A stretch of 64,000 bases of DNA from DASQMT01 sp963839615 (GTDB lineage: Bacteria; Actinomycetota; Thermoleophilia; Solirubrobacterales; Solirubrobacteraceae). Below are positions 1-7,522 of this stretch, piece after piece. Below the pieces are notes generated by a model. It was not told the DNA's origin and did no database searches. It was given only the letters and a program-made list of their open reading frames with translations. Position numbers and translations under genes: made by a program. The stretch lies in assembly GCA_963839615.1 (NCBI GenBank), contig CAWIVY010000010.1, positions 434,001 through 498,000 on the forward strand, in the 5' to 3' direction. The first letter of the stretch is position 1. Every line of letters begins with the position of its first letter.

Positions 1-31
1 CGAAGACGAACGCTCGACTGGAGGGTCAGAC

Positions 32-409
32 TTGCCCGCGGAAGACTCGCCGATCGCCGGCGATCCGCTGATCGGCGACCTGCGCCGCGCGGGGCTGCTG
101 CCACTGCTCGTGCTGCACTACATCGCCACGGAGCCGTGCTACGGCAACCAGCTGATCGAGCGGATCGGGCTCCTGACGAACGGCGCGCTCGCCGTCAACC
201 CGAACACGATGTACCCGCTGCTGCGCTCGCTCGAGACACAGGGGTTCGCGGCCGGCGAGTGGGAGCACCCCGAGCGGCGCTCGAAGCGCTTCTACCGGAT
301 AACGGACGCGGGCCGCGTCGAGCGCGACCGGCTCGCGGGCGAGCTCGGCCCGCGCCTGGACCGGATCGCACGCTCGATCGACTCGATCCGCGGCGAGGTG
401 CTCGGCTGA
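32..409 (+). CDS. PadR-family transcriptional regulator
   Basis: A 125-residue winged-helix protein of the PadR type. Residues 1-80 hold the signature YGNQLIERI, then NPNTMYPLLRSLE (recognition helix) and a basic wing ending in RFYRITDAG. The C-terminal helix is short, as in the small PadR-s1 subgroup, which binds DNA as a dimer and usually represses nearby transport or stress genes. I take the TTG at 32 as the start because GAGGG at 21-25 sits six bases before it; the frame stays open to the window edge, so a longer form is possible. The stop overlaps the ATG of the next gene (TGATG), so the two are probably co-translated. The ligand is unknown. Confidence 0.85.
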   Translation: MPAEDSPIAGDPLIGDLRRAGLLPLLVLHYIATEPCYGNQLIERIGLLTNGALAVNPNTMYPLLRSLETQGFAAGEWEHPERRSKRFYRITDAGRVERDRLAGELGPRLDRIARSIDSIRGEVLG

Positions 410-876
410 TGGGCCGAGCCTCGGCCTCGATCGAGGTGCCCGGCCTGGCCTCCGAGGCGGAGGCGCTCTGGTACGACCCCGTCCGCTGGGCCGCCTGGAT
501 CGACGGCTTCGGCCACGTCGTCGAGCTGTCCGGCGATTGGCCCGCCGCGGGCACGCTGCGCTGGGACAGCACGCCCGAGGGCCGCGGCCGCGTGCTCGAG
601 ACCGTGACGGCCTACGAGCCGCGCGGCGGGCAGACGCTGGCGGTCGAGGACAGCCGCCTGCGCGGTACCCAGCGGGTCGAGTTCGAGCCGCGCCACGAGG
701 CCGTCCAGGTGCGGCTGACGCTCGAATACGAGATCAAGGACCGCAACGCCCTGACGTGGCTGCTCGATCCCCTGTTCGTCCGCCGCGAGGTCGTCTCCTC
801 GCTGCGCCGGACGCTCGCCCGCTTCGCCCGCGAGCGGCGCGGAGATATGGAGTTGGAGGCCGGGGCGAGCCGCTAG
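409..876 (+). CDS. SRPBCC-fold (START/polyketide cyclase-like) protein
   Basis: A 155-residue protein starting at the ATG that overlaps the PadR stop. Features fit the SRPBCC helix-grip fold used for binding hydrophobic ligands: an N-terminal segment with WYDPVRWAAWIDGF, alternating strands, and a long C-terminal helix rich in Arg (RREVVSSLRRTLARFARER). No catalytic residues can be assigned. Coupling to a PadR regulator suggests that this protein, or a ligand it binds, belongs to the response the regulator controls. Its TAG stop also forms the first three bases of a TAGGGT hexamer just before the next gene. Confidence 0.7.
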   Translation: MGRASASIEVPGLASEAEALWYDPVRWAAWIDGFGHVVELSGDWPAAGTLRWDSTPEGRGRVLETVTAYEPRGGQTLAVEDSRLRGTQRVEFEPRHEAVQVRLTLEYEIKDRNALTWLLDPLFVRREVVSSLRRTLARFARERRGDMELEAGASR

Positions 877-879
877 GGT
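874..879 (+). promoter_or_regulatory. -10 hexamer TAGGGT for a leaderless mRNA
   Basis: TAGGGT ends seven bases before the ATG at 887 and no Shine-Dalgarno sequence lies between. The TAG is also the stop codon of the preceding gene. A start site at or next to the A of ATG is inferred from spacing. Confidence 0.5.
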
Positions 880-886
880 CCCGGCG

Positions 887-1759
887 ATGTTCGTCTTCAA
901 GGCCGCGGTCGTCGGCGCCGGAGTGATGGGCGGCGAGATCGCGCAGGTCATCGCGGCGGCAGACATCCCGGTCATCCTCAAGGACGTCGAGCAGCGCTTC
1001 GTCGACACCGGGCTCGAGAAGGCCCGCGAGGTGTCCTCGAACCAGGCCGTCAAGCTCGTCGACAAGGGCAAGCTCACGCAGGAGCAGGGCGAGGCGCAGA
1101 CCAAGCGGATCCTCGGCAACATCACCGGCGCGACCGAGTACGAGGGCTTCGGCGACGTCGACTTCGTGATCGAGGCGGTCCCGGAGAAGATGGAGATCAA
1201 GCACCAGGTCTTCGCCGACCTCGACGCGGTCACGCCCGGCCACGCGATCCTCGCGTCCAACACGTCGGGCCTCTCGATCACCGAGATCGCCGATGCGACG
1301 CAGCGGCCCGACAAGGTCGTCGGCTTCCACTTCTTCTGGCCGGCCTCCGTCATGCGCCTGATCGAGGTGATCGAGGGCGACGAGACGTCGCTCGAGACGA
1401 CCCAGGCGGCGAGCACCTTCGCGCAGCAGATCAAGAAGATGCCGATCCGCGCCGCCGAGTGCGCGGGCTTCGTCGTGAACCGGATCCTCGTCTCGACCGC
1501 CTCGGAGATCTGGCGCTACCAGGACGAGACGGGCCTGCCCGTGGAGGAGATCGACGAGTTCATCAAGGAGCGCGCCCAGATGCCGATGGGCCCGTTCCGC
1601 GTCGCCGACATGTCGGGGCTCGACACGGTGGTGAAGGTCGCGCGCGACATGCGCGAGCGCTACGGCGACCGCTTCTACGTCCACAAGGGGATGGAAGAGC
1701 GGCTGGAGCGCGGCGACCTCGGCGCCAAGACCGGGAAGGGCTTCTATGAGCACCGCTGA
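887..1759 (+). CDS. 3-hydroxyacyl-CoA dehydrogenase (N-terminal part of a split FadN-type enzyme)
   Basis: A 290-residue NAD-dependent 3-hydroxyacyl-CoA dehydrogenase that oxidises L-3-hydroxyacyl-CoA to 3-ketoacyl-CoA in beta-oxidation. Residues 5-190 form the Rossmann domain: dinucleotide motif GAGVMGGEIA, then ASNTSGLSITEIA and the substrate-site GFHFFWPA. A 3HCDH C-terminal domain follows, with GFVVNRILV and ending GAKTGKGFYEHR. Usual stand-alone enzymes are about 285 residues, so it is complete. The next gene overlaps by 14 bases in the +1 frame and begins with a second 3HCDH C-domain followed by enoyl-CoA hydratase. That is the domain order of Bacillus FadN and of archaeal fused dehydrogenase-hydratases, so the two products probably form one complex. 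Confidence 0.9.
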   Translation: MFVFKAAVVGAGVMGGEIAQVIAAADIPVILKDVEQRFVDTGLEKAREVSSNQAVKLVDKGKLTQEQGEAQTKRILGNITGATEYEGFGDVDFVIEAVPEKMEIKHQVFADLDAVTPGHAILASNTSGLSITEIADATQRPDKVVGFHFFWPASVMRLIEVIEGDETSLETTQAASTFAQQIKKMPIRAAECAGFVVNRILVSTASEIWRYQDETGLPVEEIDEFIKERAQMPMGPFRVADMSGLDTVVKVARDMRERYGDRFYVHKGMEERLERGDLGAKTGKGFYEHR

Positions 1760-2849
1760 GCGGCCCCAGCTCGACGAGCGGATCGCCGAGCGCTTCACGC
1801 TCAAGGCGATCGTGGAGGCCTGCCTCGTGCTCGAGGAGGGCGTCGCGGGCGTGCGCGAGATCGACCTCGGCCTGATGATGGGCACCGGAATGATCCCGGG
1901 CCCGTTCGCCCGCGCCGACTTCCGCGGCCTCGACGAGGTGCTCGCGGCGCTCGAGACCGCCGAGCGGGAGTGGGGCGAGCACTTCGCGCCCCCGCTCGTG
2001 CTGCGCCGGCTGGTCGCCCAGGGCCGCCTCGGCGCGAAGAGCGGCCAGGGCTTCTACCCCTACCCGCAGCCGGAGGCCGGCTACGAGACAGCGCCCGTGA
2101 AGCTCGATCGCCGCGGTGACGACCTCGCGGTGCTGTGGCTCGACAACCCGCCGGCGAACTCGCTCTCGCCACAGGTGATCGAGGCGCTCGACGCTGCGTG
2201 GAAGGAGGTCGACGGCAGCGCCAAGGCCGTCATCATCGCCTCGCCGAACCCGGCGCTGTTCTGCGCCGGCGCCGACATCAAGGCGTTCACGAAGATGGAC
2301 GCGGCCGGCGGCAAGGATCTGATCGACCGCGGGCACGCGCTGCTGCGCTCGTTCGAGCGCTCGCGCACGATGACGATCGCGGCGGTGAACGGGATGGCGC
2401 TCGGCGGCGGCTGCGAGCTGGCGATGGCCTGCGACGTCCGGCTCGCGGCGTTCTCGGCCTCGTTCGGCCAGCCCGAGATCAACCTCGGGATCATCCCCGG
2501 CTTGGGCGGCACCCAGCGGCTGCCGCGCCTCGTCGGCCCGGCGAAGGCGCTCGAGATGAACACGACGGGCGATCCGATCTCGGCCGAGGAGGCGCACGAG
2601 TTCGGCCTGGTCAACCGTGTCGTGGCCGACCACGAGCTGTTCGACACGGCACTGGCGTGGGCGCGCAAGTTCGCCCGCCAGGCGCCGCTGGCGCTCGAGC
2701 AGATCAAGCGCATCTCGCATCAGGGCGACCTCGACGAGGGCATCGAGGCCGAGAAGTCCGGCTTCGCGGCGGTGCTCGGCTCGGAGGACGCGCGCGAGGG
2801 GATCGGCGCCTTCCTCGGCAAGCGCACGCCGCGGTTCAAGGGCGCTTGA
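1746..2849 (+). CDS. 3HCDH C-domain fused to enoyl-CoA hydratase (C-terminal part of a split FadN-type enzyme)
   Basis: A 367-residue protein. Residues 1-105 are a 3HCDH C-terminal domain (MMGTGMIPGPFARADF, ending GAKSGQGFYPYP) with no Rossmann domain in front of it. Residues 118-367 are a crotonase-fold enoyl-CoA hydratase: oxyanion-hole segment FCAGADIKAF, then NGMALGGGCELAMACD, then EINLGIIPGLGGTQRLPRL, which carries the second catalytic Glu region. It hydrates trans-2-enoyl-CoA. A lone second 3HCDH C-domain makes sense only with the upstream dehydrogenase, so this looks like one multifunctional polypeptide divided by a stop, or by a frameshift near 1746-1759. Both halves are intact, which favours a real two-gene arrangement with coupled translation. 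Confidence 0.88.
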   Translation: MSTAERPQLDERIAERFTLKAIVEACLVLEEGVAGVREIDLGLMMGTGMIPGPFARADFRGLDEVLAALETAEREWGEHFAPPLVLRRLVAQGRLGAKSGQGFYPYPQPEAGYETAPVKLDRRGDDLAVLWLDNPPANSLSPQVIEALDAAWKEVDGSAKAVIIASPNPALFCAGADIKAFTKMDAAGGKDLIDRGHALLRSFERSRTMTIAAVNGMALGGGCELAMACDVRLAAFSASFGQPEINLGIIPGLGGTQRLPRLVGPAKALEMNTTGDPISAEEAHEFGLVNRVVADHELFDTALAWARKFARQAPLALEQIKRISHQGDLDEGIEAEKSGFAAVLGSEDAREGIGAFLGKRTPRFKGA

Positions 2850-3607
2850 GCGCGGCGGCCACGTCAGCTGCGACGCGGCTCGCGGGGCTGCTGAGCTCCG
2901 CCGACCGGGTGCTCGCGCTCACCGGCGCCGGCATCTCCGTTCCCTCGGGCATACCGGACTTCCGCTCGCCCGGCACCGGGCTGTGGGCGAACGTGGACCC
3001 GATGGAGGTCGCGCACATCGACGTCTTCAGGCGCGAGCCCGAGCGCTTCTGGCAGTTCTACGGCCACCGCTTCGCCGCCCTGCGCGACAAGCGCCCGAAC
3101 GGGGCGCACCACGCGCTCGCCGAGCTCGAGCGGCGCGGCGTGATCGAGGCGGTCGTGACGCAGAACATCGACGGCCTGCACCGCGCGGCCGGCACGCGCG
3201 ACCTGATCGAGGTCCACGGCTCGATCGCGACGTCGTCCTGCCTCGACTGCGGCGCCGGCTTCGAGCTGCCCGCGGTGCGCGAGCGCCTGGCGGCCGCCGC
3301 CGACGGCGTCCCGCGCTGCGACTGCGGCGCGGCCCTGAAGCCCGACGTCGTGCTGTTCGGCGAGTTCCTGCCGGAGGCGGCGCTCGAGCGCGCGTCCGCG
3401 CTGGCGGCGGAGGCTGACGTGCTGCTCTGCGTCGGCTCCTCGCTCGAGGTCTATCCCGTCGCGCAGCTGCCCCGGATCACGCTGGGAGCCGGGGGCGTAG
3501 TCGCACTCGTCACGATCGGGCCGACTCCGTATGACCGCGATGCGGTCGTGAAGCTCGACGGCGACGTGGTCGCGGAGCTGGAGGCAGTGCTGGCGGCGCT
3601 GCTCTGA
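2846..3607 (+). CDS. NAD-dependent protein deacylase (sirtuin)
   Basis: A 253-residue Sir2 protein using NAD to remove acyl groups from lysines. Visible motifs are GAGIS and GIPDFRS (NAD binding), TQNIDGLH, the catalytic His in VHGS, a zinc site from CLDC and CDC, PDVVLFGE, and GSSLEVYP. The PSGIPDFRSP form resembles the Thermotoga-type Sir2 more than class III CobB. The start is TTG at 2846, overlapping the stop of the hydratase gene (TTGA); no other in-frame start precedes the NAD motif. Tight coupling to acyl-CoA oxidation genes suggests control of acylated metabolic enzymes, which is inference. A hairpin-repeat element follows immediately. Confidence 0.92.
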   Translation: MSAAATSAATRLAGLLSSADRVLALTGAGISVPSGIPDFRSPGTGLWANVDPMEVAHIDVFRREPERFWQFYGHRFAALRDKRPNGAHHALAELERRGVIEAVVTQNIDGLHRAAGTRDLIEVHGSIATSSCLDCGAGFELPAVRERLAAAADGVPRCDCGAALKPDVVLFGEFLPEAALERASALAAEADVLLCVGSSLEVYPVAQLPRITLGAGGVVALVTIGPTPYDRDAVVKLDGDVVAELEAVLAALL

Positions 3608-3620
3608 CGCGGCGCCGGAC

Positions 3621-3874
3621 CCGGCGTCTACGTCAACTGCGGCATCTAGGGGAGCGGGCCCGGAGTGCCGGTGGCGGTCCGCCGGAGCCGAACGTCGCTC
3701 ACTACGCCGCATAGGGGCCATTCAGCGACGTTCGATGATCCGGGCGCGCCGAACGTCCGTGAGTTACCGGCTATCGCCCCGGCTGACGGACGCTCGCCGT
3801 ATCGGGTGGCGCTCCGCGGGAGCGCCACCCCGCTCCGACCCTCCCTCAATGCATGCCGTTGACGTAAACGCCGG
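3621..3874 (-). repeat. Hairpin-repeat element, copy A (inverted relative to copy B)
   Basis: A gene-free block. Two hairpins sit side by side: arms CGAACGTCGCT(c)A 3689-3701 with TCAGCGACGTTCG 3722-3734, and CGAACGTCCGTGAG 3750-3763 with CTGACGGACGCTCG 3783-3796. A third, perfect 12-bp hairpin is GGGTGGCGCTCC / GGAGCGCCACCC at 3804-3830. The block is bounded by an imperfect inverted repeat (CCGGCGTCTACGTCAAC at 3621-3637, its near-complement at 3858-3874). Read on the minus strand, the arm order, loops and flank match the element at 36190-36460. This suggests a non-autonomous mobile or REP/BIME-like repeat. Confidence 0.65.
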
Positions 3875-3895
3875 CCCCGCCACAAGCGCCGCGAC

Positions 3896-4651
3896 TCAGA
3901 ACGAAGCGCCCGCCGTCCGCGCCCGCAGTGCCGCCTCGAGCCGCCCGAGCGCCCGCTCCACGACGGCCCGCCCGGACTCCTCCAGCGCGCCCGTCCGCGC
4001 CGCGGCGGCCGCCGCGGCGACGTCGGCGGCGAACGTGCGCAGCTCGTCGAGCCGCTCGGGCATGCCGGGCAGCTCGCGCCAGCTCTCCAGCTCCGTCAGC
4101 GCCGCGCCGAGCGCGGCCTCGGTCTGGAGCGCGGCCTCGCGGTCGCGGGCCTGGTCGAGGTCGAGCCGCGCCCGCAGGGCGAGCAGCTCGCACGCCGGCG
4201 CCGCATCGCGCGCCGCGAGCAGGGCGGCAAAGCGCTCCTGCGGTCGCAGGGCGGCCTCGCGCGTGATCCGCCCGCGTTCGGGCGGGAGCTCGCGCGCCGT
4301 CGTCCACAGTCCCTCGGCGACCTGCTCTCCCGTCCCGTAGCCCACGCGCGTGACGAGCGCATGGCGCAGCGTGATCTCGCCGGCGTACGGATCCGCGGCG
4401 GCGATCCGGTGCGCGTGCAGCGCCCGGTTGAGCACCGCCAGCGCCGCGGCGACGGTCTCGCCCGCCTGCTCGAGCCACGCGTCCGCGCTGCGCTCGCCGT
4501 CGAGCGGGTCGGCGGCGATGACGGTCGCGCGGATCACGTCCACAGGCTTCGCGTCGGTTTCCGGGGGGCGTGAGCGCCGCCGCCGCCGCTGGGCCTCCAT
4601 CCCGCCGATGACGACGACCTGCTGGGCCTGGTCGCCCGCGTAGCGCCGCAC
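3896..4651 (-). CDS. Conserved hypothetical protein, alpha-helical, start uncertain
   Basis: Taken from the first conventional start (GTG at 4651) this is 251 residues of mostly helical, Ala/Leu/Arg/Glu-rich sequence. It has a basic patch (QRRRRRSRPP), a segment VIRATVIAADPLDGERSADAW, and repeated Glu/Arg heptads in the last 130 residues. I recognise no catalytic motif. The frame stays open upstream and reads YFGFVQWELPGRLGP then GRYVVRRY, which looks like a real protein N-terminus, yet no ATG, GTG or TTG precedes it. An ACG at 4721-4723, one base after the TAG of the upstream hydrolase gene, is a possible unusual start that would give 275 residues. It lies directly downstream of the wall hydrolase and may be cotranscribed with it. 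Confidence 0.6.
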   Translation of the reverse strand: MRRYAGDQAQQVVVIGGMEAQRRRRRSRPPETDAKPVDVIRATVIAADPLDGERSADAWLEQAGETVAAALAVLNRALHAHRIAAADPYAGEITLRHALVTRVGYGTGEQVAEGLWTTARELPPERGRITREAALRPQERFAALLAARDAAPACELLALRARLDLDQARDREAALQTEAALGAALTELESWRELPGMPERLDELRTFAADVAAAAAAARTGALEESGRAVVERALGRLEAALRARTAGASF

Positions 4652-4724
4652 GACGTAGCGGCCCGGATCCGGTCCGAGCCGCCCGGGCAGCTCCCACTGG
4701 ACGAACCCGAAGTACGCGGGCGTG

Positions 4725-7217
4725 CTACTCGCCCTTGTGGGCCGTGCTCGCGCGCTTGTCCGCGGCGACGGCGTACTTCGACGGCTTGCGCGAGACGGTC
4801 GGGTTGTCGATCTCGTCGAGCCGGTCGATCAGCTTGATCCACTGCTCCGGCTTGAGGATCGCGTCGACCTGCCTTGCCGCCTTCTCGTTGACGCCGTAGA
4901 GCGGGCGGAAGCCGACATGGATGTGATCGGCGTGGTCGGCCATCGCGAACGTGTTCGCGGCGTCCTGGAACGTCATCAGGGAGATGATCTGGTGCGGCTG
5001 CATCGTGCCCTGCAGCGTCAGCAGCCGCTGGATCGCCAGCTCCGTGATCGAGCCCTCGCCCTGGTGGCCCATGATCGGCACGCCGTTGATCGCGGCGATG
5101 TCGACCGCGGTCCCGGTCGAGTGCTCGGACACGTTGCCCGACGCGGTCAGGTACGAGTGCCCGCAACGCAGCGAGGTCACCGTCGGCTTGAGCCCGGAGG
5201 CCACGAGGAACTCGAGCGTCGCCAGCACGCGGCGGTCGATCTGACCGGCGCGGACGTCCTGGCGGCCGCAGCCGTAGATCTCGATGTTCGGGTCGGCGAG
5301 GACGCGCTGGGCGAGCGCCTCCTTGCTCATCAGCAGGATCTGGCCGATCGACGGCGTCTGTGCGTCCTTGCCGACGAACGGGTTGCGGCCCGCCGCGCGG
5401 TAGATCGCGGTCGACTCGAGCAGCTTCCAGCCGTCGAGGATCGGCTTCGGGTCGATCCGCGGGGCGCCGCGGCCGGCGGGCCGGATCTCGAACAGCACGT
5501 GCGAGGCGGTGTTCCGCGACATGCGCCCGACGTGGCCGAGGACCGTCCCGGACGTGATCCGCGCGCCGCGCTTGAGCGGCTTCATGTCGACGCCGGTGCG
5601 GTCGAGGCCGAAGACCCGGTTCACGTAGCTGCCGAAGCTCTCCGAGCGCATGTAGGACTGCTGTTCGCCGCCGGCCGACGAGGCGTTCGGGCGATCGGGG
5701 TTGGCGAACAGGCGCTCCTTGGCGGGAGCCGTATCAGCGTGCCGGCGCGGCTTGGCGGCGGAGTGGGCCTTGGCGGCCTTGGCGGCCTTGCGCGCCTTCG
5801 CCTCGGCCGCGGTCGTGACCGAGGCCGGGCCGGAGGGCGCCGCATCGCGCGTCGGCAGCTGCAGCTCGCGTGCGACGGCGCGCTTGTCGACCTTCTGCGG
5901 CTTGGGCGTCGGGAACGACTTGACGACGTCCTTGAGGTGCGCGTACGTGTAGGTGTTGCCGTAGACGTCCTGCAGCACGACGTAGTTGCCGAGCCGGCGG
6001 TTCTCCCCGGTCCGGACGATGCGGCCGTCGTTCACGGCGACGACCGGGGCGCCGGAGCGGGCGAAGATCCTGATCCCCTTGCGCTGTGAGCTGGACTCGA
6101 TCACGTACGCGGGGTTCTCGCCCTCCTCGGACTTCTTGACGTCGTTGCGCGTGACGTCCTTCGCGTAGGCCGCCTTGGCCTGAACGGGGAAACGGCCCTG
6201 CGTGAGCCCGGAGAGCGAGCCGACGAGATCGGCCGGCAGGCCACCGATGTAACGCGCGCGCAGGATCACCGAGTCGACGTACCAGTCGGCGTGGTTGTAG
6301 GCGAAGATCGCGGCGCGCAGGTCCTTGTCGGCGCCGGCGGCGCGCAGGTAGCGCGCGGCGGCGAAGATCGCGTCGACCGGGCTGTACGGGTCCTTGACGC
6401 CGTCCTGGTTGCCGTCGACTCCGTACATCTCCCACGTGGCGGGCATGAACTGCATCCAGCCGAGGGCGCCGGCGGAGGAGACGTTGAGGTTGCGGCCGTA
6501 GTCGGTCTCGATCTCGTTGATCGCCGCGAGCACCTCCCAGCGGACGCCGTATTGGATGCCGGCCGCCTGGTAGATGGGGAGCAGGAACGGCGGGATGCGG
6601 AACTTCTCGATGAAGAAGTTCGGGACGCCGATCCGTGCCGCGCCCGGAGTGGCGAGCGAGACGGTCGGGTTGTCGAGGGTGGGCGATCCGTCCGTGTTGC
6701 GCGTCGGGTTCGAGCGGTCGACGCGCTTCTTGGCGCGCTCGGGGGTCGCCTGCTCGAGCGTGCCGCTCAGGGCCTCGGAGTTTGGTTTGACCGCGCCATC
6801 GTCGCCGACGATCGGCGTCTTCTCGTCGCCCTTTGAACCGCTGCCCTTGTCGGTTCCGGAAGGCTGCGTGCTGTCGCCGTCGGAGGCCTGGTCGTCGCCC
6901 TGCTGCTGCTGGAGCGGCTGCTCCTGCGCGGGCGCGGGGACCTCCGGCGTGGCCGTCACGGTGGGGACGGCGGTCGGCACCGGGGTCGCCGTGGCGGCCA
7001 CGCCGAGGTCGGTGATCGACTGCACCGGCGCCGGCAGGCCGGGGATCTGGAGCGAGCCGACCGAGGCTCCGGGCGGAACGTCGACGGTCATCGTGAGCGT
7101 CTGCCCCGTGACCAGCGTGACCGAGACCCGATGCAGCTCGGCGGAAGCGGGCACGACGACGACGCCGAACAGTGCGGCGGCGGCGAGCGCGATGACCACT
7201 GGCTTCCGTCGTCTCAT
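4725..7217 (-). CDS. Secreted multidomain cell-wall hydrolase: lytic transglycosylase, M23-like and M15-like modules
   Basis: An 830-residue exported protein. Residues 1-26 are a signal peptide (RRRK then a hydrophobic run ending PASA). Residues 75-175 are a Pro/Thr/Gln/Ser-rich linker. Residues 205-330 are an MltB-like lytic transglycosylase: NEIETDYG with the catalytic Glu, SAGALGWMQFMPATW, and AIFAYNHADWYV. Residues 378-430 and 550-600 look like two halves of an M23 (LytM) fold separated by about 120 Ala/Lys-rich residues. It keeps YAHL but lacks HxxxD and has HVLFE for HLHFE, so it is probably inactive. Residues 660-775 are M15-like, with zinc ligands HSTGTAVD (H699, D706) and HADHIH (H765/H767). 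The ATG at 7217 is chosen over an upstream TTG because it gives a normal signal peptide. Confidence 0.82.
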   Translation of the reverse strand: MRRRKPVVIALAAAALFGVVVVPASAELHRVSVTLVTGQTLTMTVDVPPGASVGSLQIPGLPAPVQSITDLGVAATATPVPTAVPTVTATPEVPAPAQEQPLQQQQGDDQASDGDSTQPSGTDKGSGSKGDEKTPIVGDDGAVKPNSEALSGTLEQATPERAKKRVDRSNPTRNTDGSPTLDNPTVSLATPGAARIGVPNFFIEKFRIPPFLLPIYQAAGIQYGVRWEVLAAINEIETDYGRNLNVSSAGALGWMQFMPATWEMYGVDGNQDGVKDPYSPVDAIFAAARYLRAAGADKDLRAAIFAYNHADWYVDSVILRARYIGGLPADLVGSLSGLTQGRFPVQAKAAYAKDVTRNDVKKSEEGENPAYVIESSSQRKGIRIFARSGAPVVAVNDGRIVRTGENRRLGNYVVLQDVYGNTYTYAHLKDVVKSFPTPKPQKVDKRAVARELQLPTRDAAPSGPASVTTAAEAKARKAAKAAKAHSAAKPRRHADTAPAKERLFANPDRPNASSAGGEQQSYMRSESFGSYVNRVFGLDRTGVDMKPLKRGARITSGTVLGHVGRMSRNTASHVLFEIRPAGRGAPRIDPKPILDGWKLLESTAIYRAAGRNPFVGKDAQTPSIGQILLMSKEALAQRVLADPNIEIYGCGRQDVRAGQIDRRVLATLEFLVASGLKPTVTSLRCGHSYLTASGNVSEHSTGTAVDIAAINGVPIMGHQGEGSITELAIQRLLTLQGTMQPHQIISLMTFQDAANTFAMADHADHIHVGFRPLYGVNEKAARQVDAILKPEQWIKLIDRLDEIDNPTVSRKPSKYAVAADKRASTAHKGE

Positions 7218-7522
7218 TGAGTGATGCGAGTCCCCTCTCCCGCAGTATCGGCGCAATTTTGGCCCCGTGCGCCGCTTCCCTCATCCCGAAGGGGTGGCCG
7301 CACCGTACTGGTGGAATATCGCTGTTGCAATTCAGGAACGGTTAAACGGGCGGTCTCTTGCGCCCTTTCGCCACATTCTTGACGATTCACGGTATGCGGC
7401 GGCTTAATTGCGCCGCGGCTAAAGCTCAAGTCGAGGATCAGTGTCAGCCGCGTGGGGCCACCCGGCAAGACTGCGGTACGTTCCCCAGCCGACTATCGAA
7501 CGAAGCTTGACAGGAGGCAGTG
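7218..7522. other. Divergent intergenic region between wall hydrolase and coiled-coil gene
   Basis: About 305 bases without a gene and clearly less GC-rich than its surroundings. On the minus strand TTGCAA (7325-7330) and TACGGT (7302-7307) are spaced 17 bp and could drive the hydrolase, leaving a leader of about 80 bases. On the plus strand AGGAGGC at 7512-7518 is a good ribosome-binding site for the ATG at 7523. I looked for the c-di-AMP (ydaO) riboswitch that often precedes such hydrolases in actinobacteria and did not see its conserved blocks. Confidence 0.45.

Noticed and set aside
3605..3648. Sirtuin C-terminal extension beyond the TGA (in-frame GVYVN peptide)
   Set aside because: The peptide-like sequence after the stop belongs to the repeat's border, and its mirror occurs at the other end of the element, so read-through is not supported.
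3846..4697. Longer minus-strand frame ending GGAGVYVNGMH
   Set aside because: Mostly Arg/Ala/Gly shadow of the 3896-4651 gene in another frame; its end lies in the border of repeat copy A.
7218..7320. c-di-AMP (ydaO-type) riboswitch upstream of the wall hydrolase
   Set aside because: The genetic context is right for an actinobacterium with disA, but the conserved core blocks of the riboswitch are not visible on the minus strand; only generic GC hairpins are.
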